Assembly (NCBI RefSeq): GCF_040372805.1
Contig: NZ_BAABWJ010000003.1
Span: 62,001 to 126,000, forward strand
Direction of reading: 5' to 3'
Length of the DNA: 64,000 nt
Source: Pseudoteredinibacter isoporae_A
GTDB taxonomy: Bacteria > Pseudomonadota > Gammaproteobacteria > Pseudomonadales > Cellvibrionaceae
Both the position numbers and the translations under genes were made by a program. Below, in pieces: positions 9,218 to 17,919 of this stretch (position 1 is the first letter of the stretch; each line of letters opens with the position of its first letter). A model generated the notes under the pieces. That model made no database searches, was not told where the DNA came from, and was given only the letters and a program-made list of their open reading frames with translations.

Positions 9218-9240
9218 ATGGACCTCTTTCGAACGTTAGT

Positions 9241-9321
9241 TTGGCGCAGTCTTGAAAAATCCTGCGCCAAAACAGCAATGGGGTTACACAACCCCAAAAG
9301 GTAGCTCACTCGAGAGAGTGA
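9241..9321. other. Three consecutive hairpins between outer-membrane and FMN-protein genes
   Basis: Three perfect inverted repeats follow each other: TTGGCGCAG/CTGCGCCAA (9241-9249 with 9262-9270), GGGGTT/AACCCC (9280-9295) and TCACTC/GAGTGA (9306-9321). None has a T run in the minus-strand direction of transcription, so they are not classic terminators. They could stabilise or process the mRNA between the highly expressed outer-membrane gene and the flavoprotein genes. Confidence 0.5.
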
Positions 9322-9349
9322 ACTCAATTAAGCAACTCAGGAAGCTCGC

Positions 9350-10318
9350 TTAAAATTCGTAACCGTAAATAAAGCCAATGTGCACGCGCTCGTGCTCATC
9401 CCAGTTACGGTTGTTGTTGCTGAAGGAGTGCCAGGAACCACCTCCCGCAACTTGCCATAGAGCACCTGCCGTTACCCACCAACGTTTCTGAGCATAGTGG
9501 ATGGTTGGGCCCAAGTAGTTACCATTTTGGTGCTGAGTACCTACGCGGAAGTCACTGAGATCAAAACTGGAACGCTTCAATGTAGGATCAAATTCACCCT
9601 CTTCTTCCGGGTTCAGATAATCTGACTGATGACGGAATTCCAAGCCGACAAACCAATTGGGAGCCACACGGTAGGAAACACCTGCGGACACATCGATTGC
9701 GATTTCTTCTTCCAAAACGCCGGGCGATTTACGGCGTTCAAATTCAGCTTTGGTGTTCAGTGCAAACACCAAGGTGTCATCCAGGAAATCTTTCTGCAGA
9801 TACGTCGTGAACGTAAACGAGTCCTGATCAATATCAGCACCATCCAGACGATACTTATCGCGACGTTCATAACCCACACCCAATGACAGGCCGAAGTCAT
9901 CTTTGTATGGGCTCAAGATGTTGTATTTCAATCCGATTTCATAACCGCCGAACTGAGTGTCGTTAAAACCCGGGCCCGGATCTTCAACGCCTTCTTCGTC
10001 TTCAGTACAGGTGCCACCCTGGGTTTCAATCATGGGCCCCATGCAATCGGTTACACGATAGTCGTGATCAAAGATCATGGCTTCTACGCTGATGCTCAGC
10101 TTATCGGTGATGCCGTATTCAACTTCCGGGCGAATATCATGAAAATCATAATTGCCCGAGTTTTTACCTTTACGCCAGATATCGCTGACCTTGAATTCGT
10201 AACTGCCCTGCGGACGGGTATCAGTACCCTTGGTGTAGATCCACAGGTTTTCACCTGCCATGGCACTTGGGGCCACGATGGCAGCCGCTATGGCACCGGC
10301 CAAAATATTGGTCTTCAT
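9350..10318 (-). CDS. Outer-membrane beta-barrel protein
   Basis: 322 residues with GGAG before the ATG. Residues 1-21 form a signal peptide ending AMA. The rest is a run of amphipathic beta strands with aromatic girdles (YEFKVSDIW, ISVEAMIF, YEIGLKYN, GLSLGVGYERR, GVSYRVAPNWFVGLEFRH) and a C-terminal aromatic, FIYGYEF, as expected for insertion by the Bam machinery. A loop near 110-130 has two cysteines and many acidic residues. It is the first gene of a minus-strand run leading to the FMN-binding protein, ApbE and the membrane protein. Its promoter region is shared with the TonB receptor and includes the Fur-box match, so iron control is likely. Resembles DUF6662-type proteins; exact family unsure. 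Confidence 0.75.
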   Translation of the reverse strand: MKTNILAGAIAAAIVAPSAMAGENLWIYTKGTDTRPQGSYEFKVSDIWRKGKNSGNYDFHDIRPEVEYGITDKLSISVEAMIFDHDYRVTDCMGPMIETQGGTCTEDEEGVEDPGPGFNDTQFGGYEIGLKYNILSPYKDDFGLSLGVGYERRDKYRLDGADIDQDSFTFTTYLQKDFLDDTLVFALNTKAEFERRKSPGVLEEEIAIDVSAGVSYRVAPNWFVGLEFRHQSDYLNPEEEGEFDPTLKRSSFDLSDFRVGTQHQNGNYLGPTIHYAQKRWWVTAGALWQVAGGGSWHSFSNNNRNWDEHERVHIGFIYGYEF

Positions 10319-10430
10319 ATATGTTCTCCAATCCTTATTTATTGAATTCTTGCGCCAGCCCTAAGCCTCTTATATGGGCCTTTTTCATTAATTTTTGTGT
10401 GGCTTTAGCATAAATCGGCGCAATATTACA

Positions 10431-10449
10431 GATAATGAGAATCTGTATC
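10431..10449. promoter_or_regulatory. Fur box
   Basis: GATAATGAGAATCTGTATC matches the 19-base Fur consensus at 16 of 19 positions. It lies in the AT-rich divergent region between the outer-membrane gene and the TonB receptor, about 20 bases upstream of a TATAAA (10470-10475). Ferric-uptake-regulator repression of one or both genes under high iron is the simple reading. Confidence 0.75.
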
Positions 10450-10490
10450 AATAGCATTTGCCATTAAGTTATAAATAACATGTACTTTTA

Positions 10491-10634
10491 GCCGCAAAGC
10501 GGTATAGTGCGCCGCAAAGCGGTTCCGAGCCGAGGCGAAATGCGCCCGGCCCTGTAGCCCAAGGCCGGTGAAAGCCATTACTATGGGGAATGAACCGGCC
10601 ATCAGACCGAATCACCGAACCCTGCAAGAAAGTT
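10491..10634 (+). promoter_or_regulatory. Structured leader of the TonB receptor, possible riboswitch remnant
   Basis: This GC-rich leader begins with two copies of GCCGCAAAGCGGT (10491-10503, 10511-10523), each a small hairpin. It then has CCGGCC (10546-10551), GGCCGG (10563-10568) and CCGGCC (10585-10590): the middle segment can pair with either neighbour, giving two exclusive folds. Short pieces resemble the cobalamin riboswitch in the right order: GCCATTA for GCCACTG, TGGGGAA for TGGGAA, and GCCATCAGACC for the B12 box GCCAGGAGACC. The central C-rich core is not clearly present, so a true cobalamin riboswitch is not established. With 10319-10490 this covers the gap before the receptor. 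Confidence 0.4.
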
Positions 10635-12719
10635 ATGCGCACACACCCCCTGCTGCTATCGCTCCTAAGCGCGGCAATTGCTCCCTATCCCGCCATTGCC
10701 CGAGAGGCCATCGAAGAAGTCTGGGTGACCGCGGTCCGCCAACAGGCGACTCTTGAAGACCTGCCTTATGCCAGCTACAGCGTAAACGAGGACTCACTAA
10801 AACAAGCTCGTAGCTTGCCAGAGTCTCTCGCCGGCCTGCCCGGCGTCAGTATCCAGAAAACCGCCAACGGCCACGGCTCTCCTTTTATTCGAGGCTTTAC
10901 CGGCTACCGCACCCTCGCCCTCATTGACGGCGTTCGTTACAACAACTCGGTGTATCGCGATGGCCCCAGTGAATACTTTGGCTTGATTGACAGTCAGAGT
11001 TTGGCGGGCCTTGAACTCATCAATGGCCCGGCTTCGGTTCTGTACGGTAGCGATGCCATCGGCGGCACCTTAAATCTGCACAGCAAACCTCCCGAAGCCT
11101 TCGATGGCGACGGTTTCAGTCAGAGTTTTCGCCAGCAACTGCGCTGGAGCAGTGCTGAAAACAGCCTGCGCAGCCGCTCTGAAATCGAGTTGGGTGAAGG
11201 CGGGGGTTGGGGCCTACTCGCTGGTTTCAGTTATAAGGATTTTGGCAATATTGAAGCCGCTGATCTGGGTCGCCTGCCCACCAGCGGCTATCGCGAGCAC
11301 AGCTACGACTTGCACTACAAAAAGCAGATCAATGAGCAATGGCAGCTTCAAGCGCTTTACCAGAATCTTCACCAAGACGATGTCTGGCGTACCCACTCAA
11401 CGGTCTACGCCAAGCCCTTCGCCGGCACCCAAAGCGGCAGCGATCTGCATCGCAGCAAAGATCAACAACGTCGCCTGGCCTATATCAAACTGATTGGCGA
11501 AACCGAAAGCCACTGGCTGGAGCGCACCGAAATCACCTTGTCACAACAAGAATGGCTGGAGTTCGGACAGCGACAGAGAAGTGATGAGCAATGGATCATG
11601 GAACGCTTCGATTCACGCATGAGCGGGCTCGATATCCAACTGCACAGCCAACGAGGGAATCACACGTTCACCTACGGGTTGGATGTTTACCGAGATATTG
11701 TCGACAGCGGGCGGCAAGAATTCGACAACCAGAGCCAGCTAACTCAGGAACGTATTCAGGGACCCGTCGGTGATGACAGCCGCTTTAGCCAAGGCGGTGT
11801 ATACGCTCAATGGCAGTCCCCCATCGCGGATGACTGGCAATGGCAAATGGGCAGCCGCTACACCTGGGTGCGCGCGTCCATCGGTCGCTTTGAAAACCCC
11901 GAGAGCGGTCTCGCTGCGAGCTATGCACAACAGTGGAACAATGTTTCCAGTAGCTTGAAAGTGCTGTGGCAACCCCAAGCCGCTTCCTGGCAGGGTTGGT
12001 TTGGTCTCAGCCAGGCCTTTCGCGCCCCGAATATTGCCGATCTCAGTCGCTTCGGAACCAGCCGTAGCAATGAAACCGAGGTAGCGGCCGTCAACTTAAA
12101 TCCCGAACGATTTTTAACGGGCGAAGCCTCATTTCGTTGGTCAAACCTCGATGCAGATCGTGGCGCTCAGTGGCAGATCAATGCGTTCTACACTGATATC
12201 ACAGACTACATCAGCAGCACACCAACCGGGCGTATCGTGAAGGGTCAAATTGAAGTGAGTAAAGCCAACAGCTCCAACGGCCATATGCACGGAATGGAGT
12301 TGAGCGGGCAATGGAGATTTAATCAGCACTGGCAACTGAGCGCCAATAGCAGCTGGGTGCACGGTGAGCAAAGCCTCCCGACAGTCAGTAGTGATCAGTA
12401 TTTCAGCCGCACTATGCCATTCAGCGGATCACTTGCCCTCACCTGGAACCATCAGGGCCATACCGTTGAAGTAGCGCTACGCCACAGCCGCAAAGCCGAT
12501 CACTTGAGCCCCGCCGATCGTGAAGACACACAGCGCATTCCTCCTGGAGGCACCCCAGCCTTTACCTTGCTCGACATCCGCAGTGAACACCCGCTTGGCC
12601 ATCTGGGAAATTGGTATCTGGACCTCAACAACCTAACTGACGAAGCCTACCGCTGCCATGGCTCGGGGATTAATGAACCTGGGCGTGGAATCAGTTTGGG
12701 CGTGGATATTCGCTGGTAG
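10635..12719 (+). CDS. TonB-dependent outer-membrane receptor
   Basis: About 694 residues from the ATG at 10635, preceded by AAGAAAG. This start places a clean signal peptide (MRTHPLLLSLLSAAIAPYPAIA) at the front. A TonB box (EEVWVTAVRQ) comes next, then the plug domain (SLPESLAGLPGVSIQKT, PFIRGFTGYRTLALIDGVR, ELINGPASVLYGSDAIGGTLN), then a 22-strand barrel ending in an aromatic residue (GVDIRW). It takes up an iron chelate, haem or cobalamin using TonB energy. The plug ending IGGTLN is common in haem and siderophore receptors. The Fur-box match and the flavin/PepSY neighbours favour an iron compound; the leader leaves cobalamin open. Confidence 0.93.
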   Translation: MRTHPLLLSLLSAAIAPYPAIAREAIEEVWVTAVRQQATLEDLPYASYSVNEDSLKQARSLPESLAGLPGVSIQKTANGHGSPFIRGFTGYRTLALIDGVRYNNSVYRDGPSEYFGLIDSQSLAGLELINGPASVLYGSDAIGGTLNLHSKPPEAFDGDGFSQSFRQQLRWSSAENSLRSRSEIELGEGGGWGLLAGFSYKDFGNIEAADLGRLPTSGYREHSYDLHYKKQINEQWQLQALYQNLHQDDVWRTHSTVYAKPFAGTQSGSDLHRSKDQQRRLAYIKLIGETESHWLERTEITLSQQEWLEFGQRQRSDEQWIMERFDSRMSGLDIQLHSQRGNHTFTYGLDVYRDIVDSGRQEFDNQSQLTQERIQGPVGDDSRFSQGGVYAQWQSPIADDWQWQMGSRYTWVRASIGRFENPESGLAASYAQQWNNVSSSLKVLWQPQAASWQGWFGLSQAFRAPNIADLSRFGTSRSNETEVAAVNLNPERFLTGEASFRWSNLDADRGAQWQINAFYTDITDYISSTPTGRIVKGQIEVSKANSSNGHMHGMELSGQWRFNQHWQLSANSSWVHGEQSLPTVSSDQYFSRTMPFSGSLALTWNHQGHTVEVALRHSRKADHLSPADREDTQRIPPGGTPAFTLLDIRSEHPLGHLGNWYLDLNNLTDEAYRCHGSGINEPGRGISLGVDIRW

Positions 12720-12729
12720 GCCGCAAGCC

Positions 12730-13257
12730 CTAGCGTTGGTTGATGCGTCGCCTTTTACGAGCTCGAGCCATCAGGGTAATCACGAACAAGTACATGCCGG
12801 TTATCGACAAGGCCAGCAAAACCAGAGAGGCCGGCAAGAACAGACCAAGCTTGGCGCTATCGTGAAAAAAGCTGCCATCATGGATGGCCTCGATGACGTC
12901 TGAACGACGAAAATCCAGGTGCAGCACCTCGCCAGATTGCTGATCGAGCTGCATTTCATAACCATTGCGACTCTGAAGCTTGATCACACCCTTGCCCGGA
13001 CGTACATCCAAACGCTTGATATCACTCCAGTCTTCCACCGCCAATAAAGGCTCAGCTTGGGCCCTGGCAAGCATATCCCCATAGGACAAGGTTGGCGCAC
13101 CTGCCTGCCCCTTAATGGTTGGGGGCTGAATCCAATCACTCTCCTTTTTCAGCAATAACAGTACCCCGGAACCAATCATAATCAACACCGGCAAGACACA
13201 CAGAATGGCTCCCCAGAAGTGAATTTTACGATTTAGGCGGTGCGACTTGGCGCTCAT
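12730..13257 (-). CDS. PepSY-associated transmembrane protein
   Basis: 175 residues. A first membrane helix at about 12-34 follows an Arg/Lys/His-rich start (SHRLNRKIHFWG). A periplasmic PepSY-like domain follows, with PTLSYGDMLARAQ and a beta-hairpin QLDQQSGEVLHLDFRRSDVIEAIHDGSFFH. A second helix lies near 140-163, with a basic tail. Such proteins stand next to TonB receptors and act in iron-chelate reduction or transport across the inner membrane. It is convergent with the receptor gene, 10 bases apart. Its own 5' region contains a hairpin (GCCCTC/GAGGGC near 13288-13302). Confidence 0.75.
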   Translation of the reverse strand: MSAKSHRLNRKIHFWGAILCVLPVLIMIGSGVLLLLKKESDWIQPPTIKGQAGAPTLSYGDMLARAQAEPLLAVEDWSDIKRLDVRPGKGVIKLQSRNGYEMQLDQQSGEVLHLDFRRSDVIEAIHDGSFFHDSAKLGLFLPASLVLLALSITGMYLFVITLMARARKRRRINQR

Positions 13258-13367
13258 AGTCAGGATCTTCGTGGTATGGAACGGCTTGCCCTCTTAGAGG
13301 GCAGGCCATGTTAGCAGTTCAACAAGTGTCGGCAAGTACTTTAAAAAACCCCAATTAAAATAAACAC

Positions 13368-13395
13368 TTGACCCCGCAAAAGTCACTGCTATAAT
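13368..13395 (+). promoter_or_regulatory. Promoter of tRNA-Leu
   Basis: TTGACC (13368-13373), a 16-base spacer and a perfect TATAAT (13390-13395) lie about 38 bases before the tRNA. A GC-rich stretch follows the -10 box, as in stable-RNA promoters under growth-rate control. Confidence 0.75.
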
Positions 13396-13433
13396 CACGC
13401 CCTCTTTGCAGCGCACCCGCGTTCGCCCTCTGT

Positions 13434-13520
13434 GCCGGAGTGGTGAAATTGGTAGACACGTCGGATTCAAAATCCGATGCTAGCGATAGCGTGCCGGTTC
13501 AAGTCCGGCCTCCGGTACCA
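13434..13520 (+). tRNA. tRNA-Leu(CAA)
   Basis: 87 bases with the CCA end encoded. The acceptor stem GCCGGAG pairs with CTCCGGT (first pair G-U, as in other bacterial leucine tRNAs). The anticodon stem TCGGA/TCCGA encloses TTCAAAA with anticodon CAA (13468-13470), which reads UUG. The long variable arm and the T-loop GGTTCAAGTCC are typical of class II leucine tRNA. It stands alone behind a strong promoter. Confidence 0.96.
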
Positions 13521-13640
13521 TTCTATTTCCTTTGATTCTACTCTTGCCGCTTCGGCTCGATTTTGTATCGTTCAACTCAACACTTCCTATTGAAAACGCG
13601 TTGGCCTGAGTCGGTAAGAAACCGCGAGCACATCGATTCA

Positions 13641-13703
<63 letters not shown>

Positions 13704-13736
13704 AGCGTAAAACCCTATAACTGATACTGCCCAGCA

Positions 13737-14876
13737 CTACCCCAGCCTTTTCCCATTCAATCGTTCCCCTATCCAGCTTGACCGAACCCAATGATGGTAT
13801 GTCCAGAAACAAACGGCATAGGTGCCAGTACACGTAATCAAAAACTTGATTTCAGCCGCGATTGGCCAGAAGTACATCGGCAGCGCAATGACAATCAGAG
13901 GAATGGAATGAAAAATAAAAACCCAATAAGCACTGTCTGATACGTATCGCACAAACCTGTTAAAGCGATGGAAGCCGTGCGTAAACAAACCGATAAAGGC
14001 ACAAATAAAACTGTATATGGAAATGGCCGTGAAAACCGACAGGGCCATATGCCAAATGAATTGGTCAGCCGCATTGGTTTTCAACGAAAAACAAGCAAAG
14101 GCAAACAATAAACACAGGACCGCCACCAACAGTGTCCACCACCGGTACTTCATTAACGGTTTCAACTGCCCCAGATTTTGATAAAGCACCCACCCCAAAA
14201 CAAAACAAAGACCAAAGAAGAGAAAAACGTCCCACTGTGGAATAAAACTCAAGCTGGCCCCTATTCGCCCGGAGTCGTGCAGACTGCCTAACGCAGCCAT
14301 GAGCATTACACAGGGAAAAATAACTGAGGCGGACATCAAGCTGAATCCTTGTTTCTTCACAAAGGCATTCATACGCTCAAGTACCGGTGGCTTAAAAAAT
14401 AACTTGATGCAAAATAGAAACAACAGAAGGTAGTACAAAAACCAGAGGTTGTGAGTGTTGTCGAACAGGTTTCGTCCCGTCCCGTCTAATACACCCACAT
14501 CGAAGCCCAGCTCACCGTCACGCATGAGGTTATAGGCCAGTATTCGCAGGGCTCCCATAATCAGTGACAGAACCGGCAAAAACAATAAAAATGGCAACAA
14601 CAGTCGCTGCATTCTGTTTTGCCACATCGCGTCGAATCCACGCCTGTCTAACAACAGGGCGGTAAAAAATCCCGAGAGCGCAAAAAAGACTGGCATCCGA
14701 AAGGTGTTAATGGTGATCAGCAAGACATCCAAGCTGAAAGAACGCATAGGATCCCAATAGTAATCCCTTATATCCATCACGGTATAGAGTTGAGCGGTAT
14801 GCAACACCACCCCCAAGCACATCATCAATGCTCTCAGAACATCCAATCCGTGATAACGCTCATGTTGATCGCTCAT
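13737..14876 (-). CDS. Acyltransferase 3 family membrane protein (OpgC-like)
   Basis: 379 residues with a perfect AAGGAGG before the ATG. It begins RYHGLDVLRALMMCLGVVLHTAQ, the Asp-Arg-His arrangement of the acyltransferase 3 family, and has about ten hydrophobic helices, including FRMPVFFALSGFFTALLL and SDSAYWVFIFHSIPLIVIALP, both typical. Members move acetyl or succinyl groups across the inner membrane onto surface glycans; OpgC, which succinylates periplasmic glucans, is the closest type by general layout. The acceptor here is unknown. It is a single-gene unit followed immediately by the CAGC tract. Confidence 0.85.
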   Translation of the reverse strand: MSDQHERYHGLDVLRALMMCLGVVLHTAQLYTVMDIRDYYWDPMRSFSLDVLLITINTFRMPVFFALSGFFTALLLDRRGFDAMWQNRMQRLLLPFLLFLPVLSLIMGALRILAYNLMRDGELGFDVGVLDGTGRNLFDNTHNLWFLYYLLLFLFCIKLFFKPPVLERMNAFVKKQGFSLMSASVIFPCVMLMAALGSLHDSGRIGASLSFIPQWDVFLFFGLCFVLGWVLYQNLGQLKPLMKYRWWTLLVAVLCLLFAFACFSLKTNAADQFIWHMALSVFTAISIYSFICAFIGLFTHGFHRFNRFVRYVSDSAYWVFIFHSIPLIVIALPMYFWPIAAEIKFLITCTGTYAVCFWTYHHWVRSSWIGERLNGKRLG

Positions 14877-15074
14877 GCAGCCTCCTTAAAACGCTCATGA
14901 TAGCGATCAAGATTCGTTCGACGCTTCCGAATTTTCAATATTCGTCATCACTTCACGCACAACGTTTATGCGTTTTTAAAATCAGACACCAATGTTTCTA
15001 CCAATGACCGTCTATGGCACTATTCAGTGCATTGGATCAAGCAAGAAGATAACACGCTCCCGGAGGTACCCAGC

Positions 15075-15623
15075 ATGACCAACACCTGGATTGACGACGT
15101 TCTATCCTTTTGGTTTCACGAGCTCGAGCCACGCCAATGGTTTGTTAAGGATGATGCGCTGGATCATTTGATCAGCACACGGTTTTCCGGTCTTCATGCC
15201 GAACGATCAGGGAATAACGTCAGCGAATTGATTGGCGATGCCCGCACCGCATTGGCCGCGATCATTTTATTTGATCAGTTTTCCCGAAACATGTTTCGTG
15301 GAACGGCACAAAGCTTCGCCAGCGACGGCATTGCTCTGGAAATCGCCCGGCATATCGTCGACCAGCAATGGGACGAAAGCATGAATAAGAACGAGAGGTC
15401 CTTTGTGTATCTGCCGTTTGAACACAGCGAAAACATGGCTGATCAGGATCGAGCCGTAGAATTGATGTCCGCTCTTGGAGATGAGAACCAAACATATTAC
15501 GCACACGCCCATCGAGATATCATTGCCCGCTTCGGTCGATTCCCTCATCGCAATGATATTCTCGGACGGACATCGACGGCTGAAGAGTTAACGTTTTTGT
15601 CCCAACCCAATAGCGGCTTCTAG
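15075..15623 (+). CDS. DUF924 family protein
   Basis: 182 residues from the ATG at 15075, chosen because GGAGGT lies 7 bases upstream; an in-frame ATG at 15027 has no such site. The protein shows DUF924 features: DDVLSFWFHELEPRQWFVKD at the start, LAAIILFDQFSRNMFRGTAQSFASD in the middle, and FVYLPFEHSENMADQDRAVELM and YYAHAHRDIIARFGRFPHRN near the end. It is an all-helical, TPR-like soluble protein found widely in proteobacteria; no reaction is known. It is monocistronic and convergent with the mipA-type gene. Confidence 0.85.
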   Translation: MTNTWIDDVLSFWFHELEPRQWFVKDDALDHLISTRFSGLHAERSGNNVSELIGDARTALAAIILFDQFSRNMFRGTAQSFASDGIALEIARHIVDQQWDESMNKNERSFVYLPFEHSENMADQDRAVELMSALGDENQTYYAHAHRDIIARFGRFPHRNDILGRTSTAEELTFLSQPNSGF

Positions 15624-15655
15624 AATGAGTAGTACTGTATCTGCCAAGAAAAACA

Positions 15656-15682
15656 CCCAGCGGCAAGTTTGGGCCCGCTGGG
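15656..15682 (-). terminator. Terminator after the MipA-type gene
   Basis: CCCAGCGG (15656-15663) pairs with CCGCTGGG (15675-15682). On the minus strand the stem is followed by TGTTTTTCTTGG, as expected for a rho-independent terminator of the regulator-kinase-MipA operon. Confidence 0.7.
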
Positions 15683-15709
15683 CAAACGGAGAACTTCCAG
15701 GAAGCCTTG

Positions 15710-16471
15710 TTAAAAACGATAGACGTAACCAATACCAACACTGAAGGTGTTATCCCGATCAACAATGGGGCTGTCGGTCACTTCGGTCGAAAAGGCTTCA
15801 TACTCGGCATTGACTATGATGGAGTGACGCTTCATGAATGGGTATATGGCGGTCACACCAGCACTGTAATTGACGCCGGCATCAGGGCGATAGAACGCTC
15901 TATCCGGGCGTACATATTGTTGCCTCACACCATAAAAATACTGATTCACCTCTTCGCTCACCCACTGAACACCGATACCAGGCTGGACCCTGACCGGCCC
16001 TAGAGATATCGGGAAGGCATAGGCCAGCTCGGCCGTGTAGCCATCGTGAGCGCCGCTGATATCTCCCCCAACCGAGAAACTCAACTCCCCCCAATCGGCC
16101 TCATGGGAGACACCGATCTCGCCCATCACAACGCTATCAAAATCCGGCATATCTGAAAGCAGGCGACTCTTGTCTCGATCACTGTCACCAATACCCTCCA
16201 GGGACAGCGAAGACGTTAGCGACCAGGCATTATCCTCATAGAGAACGTAGCCAAGTGAGGGGCCTTGAAAATAAAAATTGCCCCAACGGGCCTGAATAAA
16301 AGGGAAAGGCTGCACTTCATCTTTCCCTCCCACGTAAAGCGACTGATCGTTTGCGACCATGATTCCCAGTGCAAACTCACGGCCCTCATCGTCATAATCA
16401 TCTTCTTGAGCTGATGCTCCAAGAATGATTCCCGACAAGCAGGCTGCGGTAAGAAGCTGAAAAAACCTCAT
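15710..16471 (-). CDS. MipA/OmpV family outer-membrane protein
   Basis: 253 residues. Signal peptide 1-21 (cleavage after GASA), then a strikingly acidic mature N-terminus (EDDYDDEGRE). Beta strands follow, with the MipA/OmpV patterns FALGIMVANDQSLYVGG, PFPFIQARWGNFYFQGPSLGY and, near the end, NYSAGVTAIYPFMKRHSIIVNAEY; the last residues VGIGYVYRF end in phenylalanine. The family includes scaffolding and osmotic or metal-responsive barrels. It is the third gene after a response regulator and kinase on the same strand, so it is either co-transcribed with them or their direct target. Confidence 0.88.
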   Translation of the reverse strand: MRFFQLLTAACLSGIILGASAQEDDYDDEGREFALGIMVANDQSLYVGGKDEVQPFPFIQARWGNFYFQGPSLGYVLYEDNAWSLTSSLSLEGIGDSDRDKSRLLSDMPDFDSVVMGEIGVSHEADWGELSFSVGGDISGAHDGYTAELAYAFPISLGPVRVQPGIGVQWVSEEVNQYFYGVRQQYVRPDRAFYRPDAGVNYSAGVTAIYPFMKRHSIIVNAEYEAFSTEVTDSPIVDRDNTFSVGIGYVYRF

Positions 16472-16569
16472 GCTGGTATTCCTCTTGGTTTAAGATAGCA
16501 AGCATCTTAAAAACCACTGGGTATCCAACAGGTGTAGCTGAACGGCTCAACATCGCCTTTACACAGGTA

Positions 16570-17919
16570 TCAATAAGTCAGCAGGCACACGCGGCCTTTG
16601 TCAGTAATCTCACAAGCGTAATTCCAACCCATCCGTTCAGCGATTTGCTCAACAAGATCCAGGCCCAAACCAAATCCGACCTGCTCCGAGTCTGAAACTT
16701 CATATGACGATTGATTCCCAGCTTCCCAATTCAAAATTGTAAGGGAGCCTGGACTCACATTGACCTCAACACCACCTTCTTGTGTGTGCTGAAAGGCGTT
16801 GCGAATGAGATTGGAGATCAAAATCGAACAAAAAACCAAAGGGACATCAACCGGGCAGCTTGGCCCAGAAAATTCGACGGATACCGACTTCCCTTTCAAT
16901 AAATAACGATTATCGTCAATCGAGTTTTGGCACAGAATTTTGATGTCGATCGTTTCCGTTGGCGGAACAATAGAATCACTGCGATTTAACCACAGCAGGG
17001 TTTCTGTCAGCAGCCGCATGTCTCGTACAGAATATTTGATCCGTTCAATAGCGGACTTTTCATCGTCCGACAAACGATCCAGGCTGGAGAACTTGTCCAG
17101 CAATTCAAGATTGCCGCTGGCTACGGCAATTGGCGTGCGCAACTCATGGCTCGCATACTGAAGAAATCGATGTTCTTTCTCGACCGTCTCCGCAGTACGT
17201 TTAAAGGCCTCGTCCAACTTCTGGGCCACAACGTTCAATTCCTTAAATCGAAAATCGGGAGGACTTCCCTTCAAATCATCAATGGCCAGTTGATCGGCCC
17301 ATTCGGCGAGAGCGTTCACGGGTTGACTGATTCTTCTGAACAGTAGCAAGGCCAGCATAGAGAAAAGAAAGATAACGAAGATGGCAATATAAAATGCCAC
17401 ATGCTGAACCGCGTCCCGATCTTTGTCTTCGGACTCGGATAACTGAAGCCCTGACACCAAGTAGAGCCACTGCCCTTCTGGCCGACGATAGATGTACAGA
17501 AAAACAATCTGGCAACCCTGGCCTTCACACAGATCCTTAAAGCTATCAATCGGGGTGATCTCATCATCGTCATAATCAATATCAACAAAGAAATCAAAAT
17601 ACTCATGTTCATAGCTTTCAGGCTCGAACATGTCTTTTACCGGTTCAGGAATGTCTTCGATGGCCGTGTAGATACGAAAAAAATCGTCCTCAGGAAGTGG
17701 GGTCTTCTCGTCCATCTCGTACTTCGACAAATAAGTGGTGATAATCCGCTCAGATTCTGCCTCCATTTTCAACAGCACACCGAGATTGAGAAAAACGGCT
17801 GAAATAACAGCAAACATCAACGCGAATATTGTCCCTGTGCCCACAATCCACCACAGCAACAACCCCTTTAAACTGCGGTTGGGCAGCGTAGAAAAACCTT
17901 TGTTAAACATCAAGCTCAC
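16570..17919 (-). CDS. Sensor histidine kinase
   Basis: 449 residues. Helix 1 (about 20-50) and helix 2 (about 175-197) flank a periplasmic domain that is very acidic (FDFFVDIDYDDDEI) and has a C-E-G-Q-G-C pair. A HAMP-like linker (ISQPVNALAEWADQLA) follows, then the H-box YASHELRTPIAVASG near 255, an N-box (LISNLIRNAFQHT) and a G-box (VGFGLGLDLVEQIAERMGW). The start overlaps the regulator gene by 17 bases, so the two are translationally coupled. The acidic sensor suggests a cation or cationic peptide as signal; that is inference. Confidence 0.92.
   Translation of the reverse strand: MSLMFNKGFSTLPNRSLKGLLLWWIVGTGTIFALMFAVISAVFLNLGVLLKMEAESERIITTYLSKYEMDEKTPLPEDDFFRIYTAIEDIPEPVKDMFEPESYEHEYFDFFVDIDYDDDEITPIDSFKDLCEGQGCQIVFLYIYRRPEGQWLYLVSGLQLSESEDKDRDAVQHVAFYIAIFVIFLFSMLALLLFRRISQPVNALAEWADQLAIDDLKGSPPDFRFKELNVVAQKLDEAFKRTAETVEKEHRFLQYASHELRTPIAVASGNLELLDKFSSLDRLSDDEKSAIERIKYSVRDMRLLTETLLWLNRSDSIVPPTETIDIKILCQNSIDDNRYLLKGKSVSVEFSGPSCPVDVPLVFCSILISNLIRNAFQHTQEGGVEVNVSPGSLTILNWEAGNQSSYEVSDSEQVGFGLGLDLVEQIAERMGWNYACEITDKGRVCLLTY

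Noticed and set aside
10491..10634. Firm call of a cobalamin riboswitch
   Set aside because: Only short box-like segments match; the central C-rich core and full B12 box are absent by eye. Kept as a structured leader of unknown type.
10568..10756. 62-residue frame overlapping the TonB leader as a possible leader peptide
   Set aside because: It runs far into the signal peptide and plug region of the receptor in another frame and lacks a ribosome site.
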